Under the pieces are notes generated by a model. It was not told the DNA's origin and searched no databases. It was given only the letters and a program-made list of their open reading frames with translations. Positions 1 through 10,586 of a stretch of DNA of 64,000 bases are shown here, in pieces (position 1 is the first letter of the stretch; each line of letters starts with the position of its first letter). The stretch spans positions 1 to 64,000 of the forward strand of contig JAKAXT010000001.1 of the NCBI GenBank assembly GCA_021816425.1, written 5' to 3'. The DNA comes from Pseudomonadota bacterium. GTDB taxonomy: Bacteria > Pseudomonadota > Gammaproteobacteria > Acidiferrobacterales > Acidiferrobacteraceae. The position numbers were made by a program, and so were the translations under genes.

Positions 1-1363
1 TGAGCAGCGAGGACGGGTCGCGCGACTGCGCCTCGACGTTCACCGCGCCGTAGCCGTAGACGGGATCCATGATGGGCGGCAGGAAGAGGCGCTGGGGATC
101 GGCGCGCGAAAAGCCCGCGTTGCGATCCGGGCTCCATTGCATGGGCGTGCGCACGCCGTTGCGGTCGCCGAGATAGATGTTATCGCCCATCCCGATCTCA
201 TCCCCGTAATAGATGATGGGCGACCCCGGCATCGACAAAAGGAGGCTGTTCATCAGGCGGATCTTGTCGAAATCGTTGTCCATGAGCGGCGCGAGCCGGC
301 GCCGTATGCCGAGATTCAAACGGGCCTTCCGGTCGGCCGCGTACATCTGGTACATGTAGTCACGCTCCTTGTTCGTGACCATCTCCAGGGTCAACTCATC
401 GTGGTTGCGCAGGAAGATCGCCCACTGGCAGGTCTCGGGGATATCGGGCGTCTGCTTCATGATCTCGACGATCGGGTGGCGGTCCTCCTGCGCTATCGCC
501 ATATACATGCGCGGCATGAGCGGGAAGTGGTAGGCCATGTGGCACTCGTCCCCGCCACCGAAGTAGTCGCGGACATCCTCGGGCCATTGATTGGCCTCGG
601 CAAGCAACATGCGGTTGTTGTAGCGGCCGTCGATGACCGAGCGCATATAGCGCACCACCCTGTGGGTCTCCGGGAGATTTTCGTTGCTCGTCCCTTCGCG
701 TACGCACAGATAAGGGATGGCGTCGAGGCGCAGGCCGTCTACGCCAAGCCCGAGCCAAAACTCCATGACCCGCACCACCGCCTTTACGACCTGCGGATTA
801 TTGTGGTTCAGGTCCGGCTGATGAAAGAAGAACCGGTGCCAATAATAAGCCTTGGCCGTCTCATCCCATGCCCAGTTGGACTTCTCGCTGTCCGTGAATA
901 TGATGCGGGTGCTTTCAAACTTCTTGACGGTATCGCTCCACACGTAGAAATCGCGCTTCGGCGAACCCTTTGGCGCGCGCCGCGCCGCCTGAAACCACGG
1001 GTGCTCGTCGGATGTGTGGTTTATGACAAGCTCGGTTATGACCCGCAGACCGCGCTCATGCGCCGCCCGCACGAATTGCAGGAAGTCGCGTCGCGTTCCG
1101 TAATCCGGGTGGACATTGCGGTAATCGGCGATGTCGTACCCGTCGTCCCGCATGGGCGACGGGTAGAACGGCAGGACCCACAAGGTATCCACACCGAGGT
1201 CCTGCAGGTAATCCAGCTTCTGGGTCAACCCTACGAAGTCGCCGATACCATCGCCGTTGCCGTCGAAGAAAGCGCGCACGTGCAACTCGTAGATGACCGC
1301 ATCCTTGTACCAGAGCGGATCGTCCGATATTCGCGACACCTCGGCTTTTGCTTTTCTTTGCAT
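1..1363 (-). CDS. treS: Trehalose synthase (maltose alpha-D-glucosyltransferase), N-terminal part; runs off the left edge
   Basis: Manual reverse-strand translation [81 protein letters not shown]..., a GH13 TreS signature. Not in the ORF track because no stop lies in the window. Confidence 0.93.
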   Translation of the reverse strand, partial: MQRKAKAEVSRISDDPLWYKDAVIYELHVRAFFDGNGDGIGDFVGLTQKLDYLQDLGVDTLWVLPFYPSPMRDDGYDIADYRNVHPDYGTRRDFLQFVRAAHERGLRVITELVINHTSDEHPWFQAARRAPKGSPKRDFYVWSDTVKKFESTRIIFTDSEKSNWAWDETAKAYYWHRFFFHQPDLNHNNPQVVKAVVRVMEFWLGLGVDGLRLDAIPYLCVREGTSNENLPETHRVVRYMRSVIDGRYNNRMLLAEANQWPEDVRDYFGGGDECHMAYHFPLMPRMYMAIAQEDRHPIVEIMKQTPDIPETCQWAIFLRNHDELTLEMVTNKERDYMYQMYAADRKARLNLGIRRRLAPLMDNDFDKIRLMNSLLLSMPGSPIIYYGDEIGMGDNIYLGDRNGVRTPMQWSPDRNAGFSRADPQRLFLPPIMDPVYGYGAVNVEAQSRDPSSLL

Positions 1364-1370
1364 AGTCCGC

Positions 1371-3383
1371 CTAGGAGTAGTAGTCGAAGTCGTGTTCGGT
1401 GCCCACGTACCCTCGGGGCCGGAAGATGTGGGCCGGCGTTTGTTCCGGCGAAAGCTCCACGTAGTGGTGGTTTCCGTTCCAGAGGTAGCGGGCATCCGAC
1501 AGGAGATCGTGCATCTGCACGGGCCGGCCGGGGGCCCCCGCCGGGGCATGAGCCGGCCACTCGATCCACCCCGACTGACGGTGGTGCGGGTCGAGATTGA
1601 CCACCACGAGCACGGTCGACTCCCCGTCATCGGCGGTCTTGCTAAACCCGATCAGGTTATCGTTGTCTATGGCGTGAAATACGAGATTCCCATCGCTCTG
1701 CAAGGCCTTATTCGCGCGGCGTATGGCGTTCAGCCGGGTGATGATCGCGCGCAGGCTGTCGGCCCGCGCGAGATCCCATGCGCGCCTCTGATACTTTTCG
1801 GAATCACGGTACTCTTCGCTGCCGGGTTCGCGGGGTTGCGATTCCAGGAGTTCGAAGGCGGGACCGTAGATGCCGTAGGTGGCGCTCAAGGTCGCCGCGA
1901 GGACCAGGCGGATGATGAAGGCCGCCCGCGGGGCATGCTGCAGGAAGGCGGGAAGGATGTCCGGCGTGTTGGGCCATACATGCGGCCTGAAATATTCGCG
2001 TCCGGGTCCTTGGTTGAGCTCCGTGAAGTACTCGGTCAACTCGCGCTTCGTATTCCGCCACGTGAAGTAGGTGTAGGAGTGCGTGAAGCCGAGCTTCGCA
2101 AGCCTATGCATGACCTTCGGGCGCGTAAAGGCCTCGGCCAAGAACAAGACATCCGGGTATTCCGCCCGAACCTCCCGTATAAGCCATTCCCAGAACGAAA
2201 AGGCCTTCGTATGGGGGTTGTCGACGCGGAAGATGCGCACGCCCTCGCCTATCCAGAAGGTGACGACGCTCTTCAGCTCCTGCCATAAGGCCCGCCAATC
2301 CTCCGTCTCGAAGTCAAGCGGATAGATGTCCTGGTACTTCTTCGGCGGATTCTCGGCGTACTGGATGGTGCCGTCGGCCCGATGACGGAACCACTCCGGA
2401 TGCTCGGTCACATAGGGATGGTCCGGGGCGCATTGGAAGGCGATGTCGAGCGCCACGGCGATCCCGTTTCTTGCGGCCTCGTCACGAAACGCCCGGAAGT
2501 CGGCGAGCGTGCCGAGTTCGGGGGCGACGGTCTTGTGCCCGCCCCGGGCGCTGCCGATCGCCCAGGGGCTGCCGACATCGGCCGGGTCCTGGCTCAGGGT
2601 GTTGTTGGGCCCCTTGCGCAGACGCTCTCCGATCGGCGAAAGCGGCGGCAGATACACGACGTCAAAGCCCATGCCGGCCACGTAGGCCAGCATGGGACCG
2701 GCATCCCGCAGACGCCCGCCCCCGGGGCCACCGACCGACCGCGGAAAAAATTCATACCACGCACTAAACCGCGCGCGCTCCGGATCCACGCGCACCGCAA
2801 ACTCCGTCTCGAGCGCCGTCTCATGTTCGTGCGACGAGAAGCGGTAGACGCGCTCGGCGAGCCTTTCGTCGAGCAGCGCGGCGCGCTTTTCCTGGAGCGC
2901 GGCATCGCCCTCGAGAAGGGCCCGCGCCGCGTGCAGCGGGCGCCCTTCCCGCGCGCCCGCGTTCGCCGCCGCCGCCGCTATCATGGCCGCGGCCTGCTGA
3001 AAGACCAACGCGAGATCCGGGTCGTCCAAAGGTCTGCGCGAAAGCTCCTGGCAGAGCGAGCCGAAGCGGTCTATGTGGGCGCGTACCGTGTAGTGATAGA
3101 GGCCGAGCTCGGAGACCACGAACGTCCCGCGATAGCGATCATTGCCGACAGCCGCCATGCGCGCGCGACTCCAGGTCCTTCCGTTGGGTTTGCGCACGCA
3201 CAGCACGCAGGCCACGACATCGTGCCCATCGGCCAAGACGTCGGCATCGACGGTCACGACGTCGCCTATGACCCGCTTCACGGGGAAACGCCCGCAATCC
3301 ACGACCGGACTCAGCGCATCGATGACGACCCGGTTCCGCCCGTCCTGCGGCATCGGCGCGCCCTTCGCCTGCGATCGCGCCAC
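1371..3383 (-). CDS. glgE: Alpha-1,4-glucan:maltose-1-phosphate maltosyltransferase
   Basis: 670 aa; GlgE-type N-terminal domain, GH13 motifs [18 protein letters not shown] and [25 protein letters not shown]. Confidence 0.94.
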   Translation of the reverse strand: MARSQAKGAPMPQDGRNRVVIDALSPVVDCGRFPVKRVIGDVVTVDADVLADGHDVVACVLCVRKPNGRTWSRARMAAVGNDRYRGTFVVSELGLYHYTVRAHIDRFGSLCQELSRRPLDDPDLALVFQQAAAMIAAAAANAGAREGRPLHAARALLEGDAALQEKRAALLDERLAERVYRFSSHEHETALETEFAVRVDPERARFSAWYEFFPRSVGGPGGGRLRDAGPMLAYVAGMGFDVVYLPPLSPIGERLRKGPNNTLSQDPADVGSPWAIGSARGGHKTVAPELGTLADFRAFRDEAARNGIAVALDIAFQCAPDHPYVTEHPEWFRHRADGTIQYAENPPKKYQDIYPLDFETEDWRALWQELKSVVTFWIGEGVRIFRVDNPHTKAFSFWEWLIREVRAEYPDVLFLAEAFTRPKVMHRLAKLGFTHSYTYFTWRNTKRELTEYFTELNQGPGREYFRPHVWPNTPDILPAFLQHAPRAAFIIRLVLAATLSATYGIYGPAFELLESQPREPGSEEYRDSEKYQRRAWDLARADSLRAIITRLNAIRRANKALQSDGNLVFHAIDNDNLIGFSKTADDGESTVLVVVNLDPHHRQSGWIEWPAHAPAGAPGRPVQMHDLLSDARYLWNGNHHYVELSPEQTPAHIFRPRGYVGTEHDFDYYS

Positions 3384-3386
3384 CGT

Positions 3387-5342
3387 CTACCCTCCCCGCA
3401 CAGGCGGCGCCTGAAAGGCCACGAGGGCAAGCGGGGGCAATACGAGGTTGAGCGACTGGAGTTGTCCGTGGGCGCCCACCGGTACCGTTTCCAGGCCCCC
3501 GAGATTGCCCTGGCCGCTGCCCCCGTAGACCGAGGCATCGGTATTCAGGATTTCCTTCCAGGTCCCCTCGCGCATCACGCCAAGCCGGTAATTGTGGCGC
3601 GGCACGGGGGTGAAATTACAGATCACGAGGACCGGGTCGCCGCCGGGTCCCGCGAACCGATAGAAACTTATGACGCTCTGCTCCCAGTCCCCGCTGTCCG
3701 CCCAGCGGAACCCGTCGGGGTCGGGATCGGCGGCATGCAGCGCCGGTTCCTCGCGATAGAGGCGGTTAAGGTCGCGCACGAGCTGCTGGATGCCCCGATG
3801 CGGGGCATGGTCCAGCAGGTGCCAATCGAGACTGCCCTCGTGGCTCCATTCCCGCCACTGGGCGATCTCCGCGCCCATGAACAACAGCTTCTTTCCGGGA
3901 TGACAGAACATATAGCCGAGCAGCAGACGCAGGTTCGCGAACTTCTGCCAATCGTCGCCGGGCATTTTGCCTATGAGCGACCCCTTGCCATAGACCACTT
4001 CGTCGTGCGAAAGCGGCAGCACGAAGTTTTCCTGGAAGGCGTACCAGAGACTGAAGGTAAGCTGCCCCTGGTGGTACCTGCGGTAGATCGGCTCCCGCTC
4101 CATGTAGTCGAGCGTATCGTGCATCCAGCCCATATTCCATTTGTAGCCGAACCCGAGCCCACCCATGTAGACCGGTCGGGAGACCTGCGGCCACGCGGTC
4201 GACTCTTCGGCCATCGTCTGGACATCGGGATAATGGCGGTACACGGCCTCGTTCAGATCCTGCAGAAACCGGATCGCCTCTTCGTTCTCGCGGCCACCGT
4301 GGGAATTCGGGACCCATTCGCCCGCCGGCCGCGCGTAGTCGCGGTACAACATGGAGGCGACGCCATCTACCCGCAACCCGTCGATATGGAATCTCTCGAG
4401 CCAAAAGAGGGCGCTCGACACGAGTATCGATCGCACTTCGTGCCGTCCATAGTTGAAGATGCTCGAATGCCATTCCGGGTGATAGCCGCGACGGGGGTCG
4501 GCATGCTCGAAAAGATGGGTGCCATCGAAAAGCCCGAGCCCATGCAGGTCGGTCGGAAAGTGCGACGGCACCCAGTCGAGTATCACCCCTATGCCCTCGC
4601 GGTGCAGGGCGTCGATCAGGTACATCAGGTCCTCGGGCGTTCCGAACCGCGCCGTCGGGGCGAAATAACCCGTGGTCTGATAACCCCACGAGCCGTAGAA
4701 CGGATGCTCCGTAAGCGGCATGAACTCGACATGAGTAAACCCCATGTCGGCGACGTATGCAGGCAACACGGCGGCCAGTTCCCGGTAGCTGAGCCAGCGC
4801 CCGCCCTGTTCGGGGACCCGCCGCCACGACCCCGCGTGCATTTCATAGATGCTCACCGGAGCGGACAGGCCTATCTTTCGACCGCGCGATCGCATCCAGG
4901 CGCCGTCGCCCCATGAGTACGGGAAATCGCATACGACCGACGCGGTACGCGGGGGCTCCTCCGCGCGAAACGCAAAGGGGTCGGCCTTCTCGACCTCGTA
5001 GCCCGCCACACTGGAGACGATGTGGTACTTGTAGAGCGCACCGGGACCTATCTCCGGAACGACGCCCATCCAAAGCCCCGATCCGTCCTCGCGGACTCTG
5101 AGGGGGTGGGCATCCTTTCGCCAACCATTGAAATCCCCTATGACCGACACGGACCGCGCGTTCGGTGCCCATACCGCGAAATGGACCCCGATCCCTTCGG
5201 GCGAGCGCACAGGATGCGCCCCAAGCTTATCGTAGAGCTTGACGTGCCGCCCCTCGCGGAAGAGGTAGACATCCTCCGGACTGAACCATGAGTCGCCATC
5301 TCCAAACAGCGCCTCGCGTCTCACTCCCCTCCCACCTGGCAT
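3387..5342 (-). CDS. glgB: 1,4-alpha-glucan branching enzyme
   Basis: 651 aa; [60 protein letters not shown]; typical GlgB. Confidence 0.96.
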   Translation of the reverse strand: MPGGRGVRREALFGDGDSWFSPEDVYLFREGRHVKLYDKLGAHPVRSPEGIGVHFAVWAPNARSVSVIGDFNGWRKDAHPLRVREDGSGLWMGVVPEIGPGALYKYHIVSSVAGYEVEKADPFAFRAEEPPRTASVVCDFPYSWGDGAWMRSRGRKIGLSAPVSIYEMHAGSWRRVPEQGGRWLSYRELAAVLPAYVADMGFTHVEFMPLTEHPFYGSWGYQTTGYFAPTARFGTPEDLMYLIDALHREGIGVILDWVPSHFPTDLHGLGLFDGTHLFEHADPRRGYHPEWHSSIFNYGRHEVRSILVSSALFWLERFHIDGLRVDGVASMLYRDYARPAGEWVPNSHGGRENEEAIRFLQDLNEAVYRHYPDVQTMAEESTAWPQVSRPVYMGGLGFGYKWNMGWMHDTLDYMEREPIYRRYHQGQLTFSLWYAFQENFVLPLSHDEVVYGKGSLIGKMPGDDWQKFANLRLLLGYMFCHPGKKLLFMGAEIAQWREWSHEGSLDWHLLDHAPHRGIQQLVRDLNRLYREEPALHAADPDPDGFRWADSGDWEQSVISFYRFAGPGGDPVLVICNFTPVPRHNYRLGVMREGTWKEILNTDASVYGGSGQGNLGGLETVPVGAHGQLQSLNLVLPPLALVAFQAPPVRGG

Positions 5343-5753
5343 CCACTGCCCTCCCGGCCTCGATCACGCGCAGGGCGGGCGCCCTGAGCTTATCCTGTTG
5401 AGCCATGTTACGGACCATGTCCGGGCATGACAAGTAGCGAAACGTCCGGAACGTCGCCGAGAAACGCCAGTCCCTTCGACAGCCGTGCGACCATTCGCGC
5501 ACGCCGACTGTCTCCCGGCCCGCGCGGCAAGGCGCCGGCCCCGTTCCACGAAACACAGACGGCGCGCGCTCGCGACCGAGGCGCGGACCCGCGACCGATT
5601 AGCGCGGCCGCGCCCCCGTCCGCCGAAAGAACGTGCCCGGCATCGGGCGGTCTGTGGTATGAATAAGGGCGGCCAGGCGCCCTGTGGCATAATAGCTGCA
5701 GGTGCAATCAGAGGGGCGCGAGCCCCAAATCAACGATCGCAAAAGGTCATCAC

Positions 5754-8309
5754 GTGCCCGGTACCCGCTACCCGCTGGAAGTCCAGCCCAACATCCCGCC
5801 GCGGCTTGCGCGTCTGTCCGAGCTTGCCGTGGATCTCCTGTACAGCTGGAACCGCCCGATCCGCCTCCTGTTCGTCCGGCTCGACCCGGCGCTCTGGGAG
5901 CGGTGCGGTCGCAATCCGAAACTCATGCTGCGACGCGTCGCGCAGGAGCGGCTCGACGAAGCGGCGCAAGACGCGCTGTTCCTCGAAGAGTATCAGCGGG
6001 CGCTGTCGCTGCACGACACCTACCATACGGTGCGCCTGTCATCGAGACTCATGGACCTCGACCCCAAAACCGACTTGGTGGCCTACTTCTGCGCTGAATT
6101 CGGCCTGCACGAAAGTCTTCAGATCTACTCCGGAGGACTCGGCATTCTGGCGGGCGACCACTGCAAGGCGGCAAGCGACCTCGGTCTGCCGTTCGTGGCC
6201 GTGGGACTGCTCTATCGACAAGGCTATTTCACGCAGACGATAGATGCCCAGGGCAACCAGATCGTCGGCACGGCGCCGGCGCTGCTTGCCGACCTCCCGG
6301 TGACCCCGGCCTGCGATAGCGAAGGCCGCGAGCTGCGGGTGTCGGTGGCCCTTCCCGGGCGCACCGTCGCCCTCAAAATCTGGCGCGTGGTCGCGGGCCG
6401 CATCTCGCTCTACCTCCTCGACAGCGACATCCCGGAGAATACGGCCGCCGACCGCGGGATCACCTGCCAGCTCTACGGAGGCGATCGCGAGACGAGGCTC
6501 AGGCAGGAGATCGTCCTTGGGGTGGGCGGCGTGCGCGCCCTGCGCGCCGCGGGGCTCGAGCCCACCGTATGGCACATCAATGAAGGCCATCCCGCCTTCC
6601 AGATCCTGGAACGCTGCCAGGAACTCGTAAACCAGGGGCTCGATTTTGATTCCGCCCTGGAGATCGTAGCTGCCGGGACGGTCTTCACCACGCACACCCC
6701 GGTGCCCGCGGGCCACGACATCTTCGACGAAGAACTGTTCGGTCGCTACCTCGAATCCTATGTGGCGCAACTTGGGATCGATATTGCCGAACTGAAGGGG
6801 CTCGGATCGAGCCCGATAAGCCAGAGCGGATTCAACATGACCGCTTTCGCCCTGCGTGGATCGCGCCTGCACAACGGCGTAAGCCGCATCCACGGGGAGA
6901 TCGCCTCGCGCATGGAGGCCTATATCTGGCCCCAGATCCCCTGGGCCGAGAATCCGGTGGGTCACGTGACCAACGGCGTCCATGTGGCGACCTTCCTTGC
7001 CCAGGAATGGAGCAGCCTCTTTGATGTGCGATTCGGCAGCGAATGGCGCAACAAGCTTACCGAAGCCAGCTATTGGGATCGGATAGATACGATCCCGGAC
7101 CACAGCTACTGGAGCGTCCATCAGTCCTTGAAGGCCGCGATGCTGGAGGCGGTAAAGAAGCGGGTCACCCGCCAGTATCGCCGCAATGGGGTGGGTGAGG
7201 GCCTGATCCGCCGTCTCACGCGCCAGCTCGAGCCGGACGCCAAGGGCCCGCTCGTCATAGGCTTCGCGCGGCGCTTCGCGACCTACAAGCGCGCCGGACT
7301 GCTCTTCGAGGACCCCGCGCGCCTGGCGCGCCTCCTGGGCGACCCGGAGCGCCCCATGCTCCTGCTGTTTGCAGGCAAGGCCCATCCCCACGACCATCCG
7401 GGCCAGAACCTCATCCGACTGGTCCATGAATTCTCGAGACGCCCCGAATTCGAGGGAAAGATCATCCTGATCGAAGGCTACGACCTCTCGCTGGCCCGTC
7501 GCCTCGTGACGGGGGTCGATGTCTGGCTGAACACCCCGGAATACCCGCTCGAGGCGAGCGGCACGTCAGGGCAGAAGGCCGCCATAAACGGGGTTGTCAA
7601 TCTGAGCGTGCTCGATGGGTGGTGGGGCGAGGGCTATGCCGGCGACAATGGCTGGGGGATCTGCCCGCACAAGGGGCTCATCGACAATGCCCAGCGCACC
7701 CGCGAGGAGAGCGCGGAATTGCTCGACATCCTCGAACAGCAGGTCCTGCCCCTCTACTTCGATACGGCCGAACACGGCTATTCGCGCCCGTGGATCGCGA
7801 CATCGAAGACTGCCATGCGCCGAGCCATGCCGGTCTTCAACGCCGAGCGCATGGTCCTTGAGTATGCGCGCGACTACTACAGCAAGGCGGCGCGCCATGC
7901 CCGCCTTCTGGGCCAAGAGGATGCGGCGGGCGGGCGGGCGCTCGCCCACTGGAAGCAGGCCGTGGTGGCGGCGTGGCCCGGAGTGCGGCTCGAGCACGGC
8001 ACCGATGCACCGGAATCGCTCAAAGTCGGTGAATCCCTGCGTCTCACGGTCCTCGTCCAGGCAAACGGCCTGCGCCAAGACGATTTCATCGTCGAGTGCC
8101 TGTTCGAGTCTCAGGACGACCTGGGCGAGCATATCCCCCGTGGCCAGGTGCCACTGACGCCAGCCGGCGTCGACGATGAAGGGCGCCTCGTCTTCCAGCT
8201 CGACCACAGACCCGAGACGCCGGGCTTCCAGACACTGCGGATCCGGGCCTACCCCCACCACGCCCTGCTCGCACACCGTTTCGAGATGGGCTGCATGGTC
8301 TGGCTCTAG
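5754..8309 (+). CDS. glgP: Alpha-glucan phosphorylase (short N-terminal/DUF3417 type)
   Basis: 851 aa; FCAEFGLHESLQIYSGGLGILAGDHCKAASDLGLP, WHINEGHPAFQILE, NTPEYPLEASGTSGQKAAINGVVNLSVLDGWW; GTG start. Confidence 0.93.
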   Translation: MPGTRYPLEVQPNIPPRLARLSELAVDLLYSWNRPIRLLFVRLDPALWERCGRNPKLMLRRVAQERLDEAAQDALFLEEYQRALSLHDTYHTVRLSSRLMDLDPKTDLVAYFCAEFGLHESLQIYSGGLGILAGDHCKAASDLGLPFVAVGLLYRQGYFTQTIDAQGNQIVGTAPALLADLPVTPACDSEGRELRVSVALPGRTVALKIWRVVAGRISLYLLDSDIPENTAADRGITCQLYGGDRETRLRQEIVLGVGGVRALRAAGLEPTVWHINEGHPAFQILERCQELVNQGLDFDSALEIVAAGTVFTTHTPVPAGHDIFDEELFGRYLESYVAQLGIDIAELKGLGSSPISQSGFNMTAFALRGSRLHNGVSRIHGEIASRMEAYIWPQIPWAENPVGHVTNGVHVATFLAQEWSSLFDVRFGSEWRNKLTEASYWDRIDTIPDHSYWSVHQSLKAAMLEAVKKRVTRQYRRNGVGEGLIRRLTRQLEPDAKGPLVIGFARRFATYKRAGLLFEDPARLARLLGDPERPMLLLFAGKAHPHDHPGQNLIRLVHEFSRRPEFEGKIILIEGYDLSLARRLVTGVDVWLNTPEYPLEASGTSGQKAAINGVVNLSVLDGWWGEGYAGDNGWGICPHKGLIDNAQRTREESAELLDILEQQVLPLYFDTAEHGYSRPWIATSKTAMRRAMPVFNAERMVLEYARDYYSKAARHARLLGQEDAAGGRALAHWKQAVVAAWPGVRLEHGTDAPESLKVGESLRLTVLVQANGLRQDDFIVECLFESQDDLGEHIPRGQVPLTPAGVDDEGRLVFQLDHRPETPGFQTLRIRAYPHHALLAHRFEMGCMVWL

Positions 8310-9098
8310 CCAGGGTCCTCCCGACCGATCCGCCGTGCCGTACGGCGCTCGCCGCACACCCGGGCCCCAGGGCCTCCTTGCCCCGGGAGAAGGGGACCGG
8401 GACCGGCAATGCCCGGGCGGGCCCACGGGCGCCGCGCGCCACGGAAGGAAGGGGCTTCGGGCCGGCGACGCGCCGCCTAGAGCAACGGATGGGCCTCGAC
8501 CCTGCCATGGAACGCCCATCCGCTGCCCTATCGCAGCGGCTCGAGCCTCTGCTGCCGCCGATGTTCGATGATCCGCGATCAGGCCCGGCCCCAACCGTCC
8601 GCCACCGTCTCCTGACGATGGACGCGGGACTTGCCCCAGAGTCGCCCCGCCGGCCGGGCCGGGTACTTTCCGAGCCATGCCCGTCTCTGAAAACGGCTGC
8701 GGCGCAAGGGGCTTTTAGCGAACCGGCTTTGCGGAGGCGCGGCGGCTCGTACGCTGAATGGTGACGGGCGTTGTCCGAAGGCCGGTCTTGGCATCGCATC
8801 CGCGGGCGCCAAAGACGACCACGCCACGCATCGACGACCCCCACGGGGTTTTGAGCGGTCGGCCGGGTGCTCTACGTGCCCACCGTCTTCTTTTCCATTG
8901 CGGCCATCACCGGCCTCTGCCCGGGGCTCATCCTGGCGCGTCTTAACGGTTCCGGAAAAGAACGAGCCGCGAAAGACCCCGGTTCATCGCAGCCTTGCGT
9001 CGCCCGGGCTGCGCCGCGGGATCACGTCAACGGCCCCGAAACGGGGAGTGAGTGACGGCCCCCCTTCTCCTGCAACCGGGCCCCCGCCAAAAACCGCC

Positions 9099-10586
9099 TC
9101 AACCCTCGGTGCGACCGTACAGGAAGGCCAGTCGCGCCAGGCGCGCCGCGGCGTGGTCCGGGACGTCGCTCCACTGAAACCGGAATTCCCAGTTACCGGT
9201 CGACATCCCGGGCGTGTTCATGCGCGCGATGCTGCCGAGGCCGAGCACGTCCTGCCAGGGAACGACGGCGAAGCGGGCGACCGATGCGATCACGGCCCGA
9301 AGGGCCGCCCACGCGGGCGCCTCGTCGACCTCCGGCAGATAGGCGCGCACGAGCTCCCGTTGCGCCTCCGACAAGGCCGCGTGCCAGCCGACGCTCGTAT
9401 CATTGTCGTGGGTGCCGGTATAGGCAACGCAGTCGGCCACATAGTTGTGCGGCAGGTGCGGGTTTTTGGGATCGCCATCGAATCCGAACTGCAGGACCCG
9501 CATGCCCGGGAGGCCGTGGCGGTCCCGCAGGCCATAGACGTCGTCTGTGATAAGACCGAGGTCTTCTGCGATCAGCGGGAGCTCCCCGAAGGCATCCGTC
9601 AGCGCCGAAAGCATGGCGTCTCCCGGGACTGCCATCCATTCGCCGCCCGCGGCCGTGGGCGCGTTTGCCGGGATCGCCCAGGACGCGGCGAACCCCCGAA
9701 AGTGATCTATTCTTATCCAATCGAAAAGCTGGCGCTGGGTGCGCACGCGCTCCCGCCACCAGGAGAATCCGTCGGCCGCCATGCGCGCCCACCGATAATG
9801 CGGGTTGCCCCACCGCTGGCCATGCGCCGAGAAGTAGTCGGGCGGTACGCCAGTCACGATCTCCGGGCGTCCCTGCGCGTCCAGAACGAAGAGATCGCGA
9901 TGCGCCCAAACGTCGGCGCTGTCTTCGGCGACGAAGATGGGGACATCGCCGAAGAAGCGCACGCCGCGCGAGCGCGCGTAGTCCTTGAGCGCATGCCACT
10001 GGCGGAAGAACACGAACTGCTCGAAGGCCACCAGCTCGAAGGGTTCCGAGCCCACGATGGCCGCGAGGGCATCCGGCTCGCGATCCTTGAGGGCCGCCGG
10101 CCATTGCCACCAGGGCGCGCCGCCCTGCCCGGCCTTTATGCACTCGTAGGCGCAGTAATCGGACAACCACGCCGCGTGGTCCCGCCTGAAATCGTCGAAC
10201 GCAGCTTTGGTCGCCGCGCCGCCGCGCTCCTCGAGATGGACATAGGCGCTGCGGAGCGCCGTCCGGCGCGCCGGCGCGTCCACGGAGCGGGCGTGCGCCT
10301 CGGAGGCCTGAAGCCAGCCCTGGTCGACCAGATCCTGGAGATTGATGAGCCCGGGATCGCCGGCGTGCGCCGAGGGGCTGTTGTACGGCGAACCGCCGCC
10401 GGGCGGTCCGAGCGGCAGCACCTGCCAGACCGTCGCCCCGGCCGCGCGCAGGACATCCACGAAGCGTCGGGCCTCGGCGCCGAGCGTCCCTTTGGGCCCC
10501 TCTCCGGGCAAGGAGCTCGGGTGCAGCAAAATGCCGAGACGCCGGCGATCCAGGACTGGCACGCTCCGCGCCGACCCAGCCGTCAT
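9099..10586 (-). CDS. malQ: 4-alpha-glucanotransferase (amylomaltase)
   Basis: 495 aa; GILLHPSSLPG, SPYNSPSAHAGDPGLINL, RIDHFRGFAASWAIP, AEDLGLITDDVYGLRD, YTGTHDNDTSVGW; GH77. Confidence 0.95.
   Translation of the reverse strand: MTAGSARSVPVLDRRRLGILLHPSSLPGEGPKGTLGAEARRFVDVLRAAGATVWQVLPLGPPGGGSPYNSPSAHAGDPGLINLQDLVDQGWLQASEAHARSVDAPARRTALRSAYVHLEERGGAATKAAFDDFRRDHAAWLSDYCAYECIKAGQGGAPWWQWPAALKDREPDALAAIVGSEPFELVAFEQFVFFRQWHALKDYARSRGVRFFGDVPIFVAEDSADVWAHRDLFVLDAQGRPEIVTGVPPDYFSAHGQRWGNPHYRWARMAADGFSWWRERVRTQRQLFDWIRIDHFRGFAASWAIPANAPTAAGGEWMAVPGDAMLSALTDAFGELPLIAEDLGLITDDVYGLRDRHGLPGMRVLQFGFDGDPKNPHLPHNYVADCVAYTGTHDNDTSVGWHAALSEAQRELVRAYLPEVDEAPAWAALRAVIASVARFAVVPWQDVLGLGSIARMNTPGMSTGNWEFRFQWSDVPDHAAARLARLAFLYGRTEG

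Noticed and set aside
2382-4916. 844-aa + strand ORF
   Set aside because: Exactly opposite glgE and glgB, which have clear family motifs; frame-mirrored shadow ORF.
8378-8764. 128-aa ORF in the glgP-malQ gap
   Set aside because: Low-complexity Pro/Arg/Gly composition, overlapping ORFs in other frames of equal quality, no recognisable motif.
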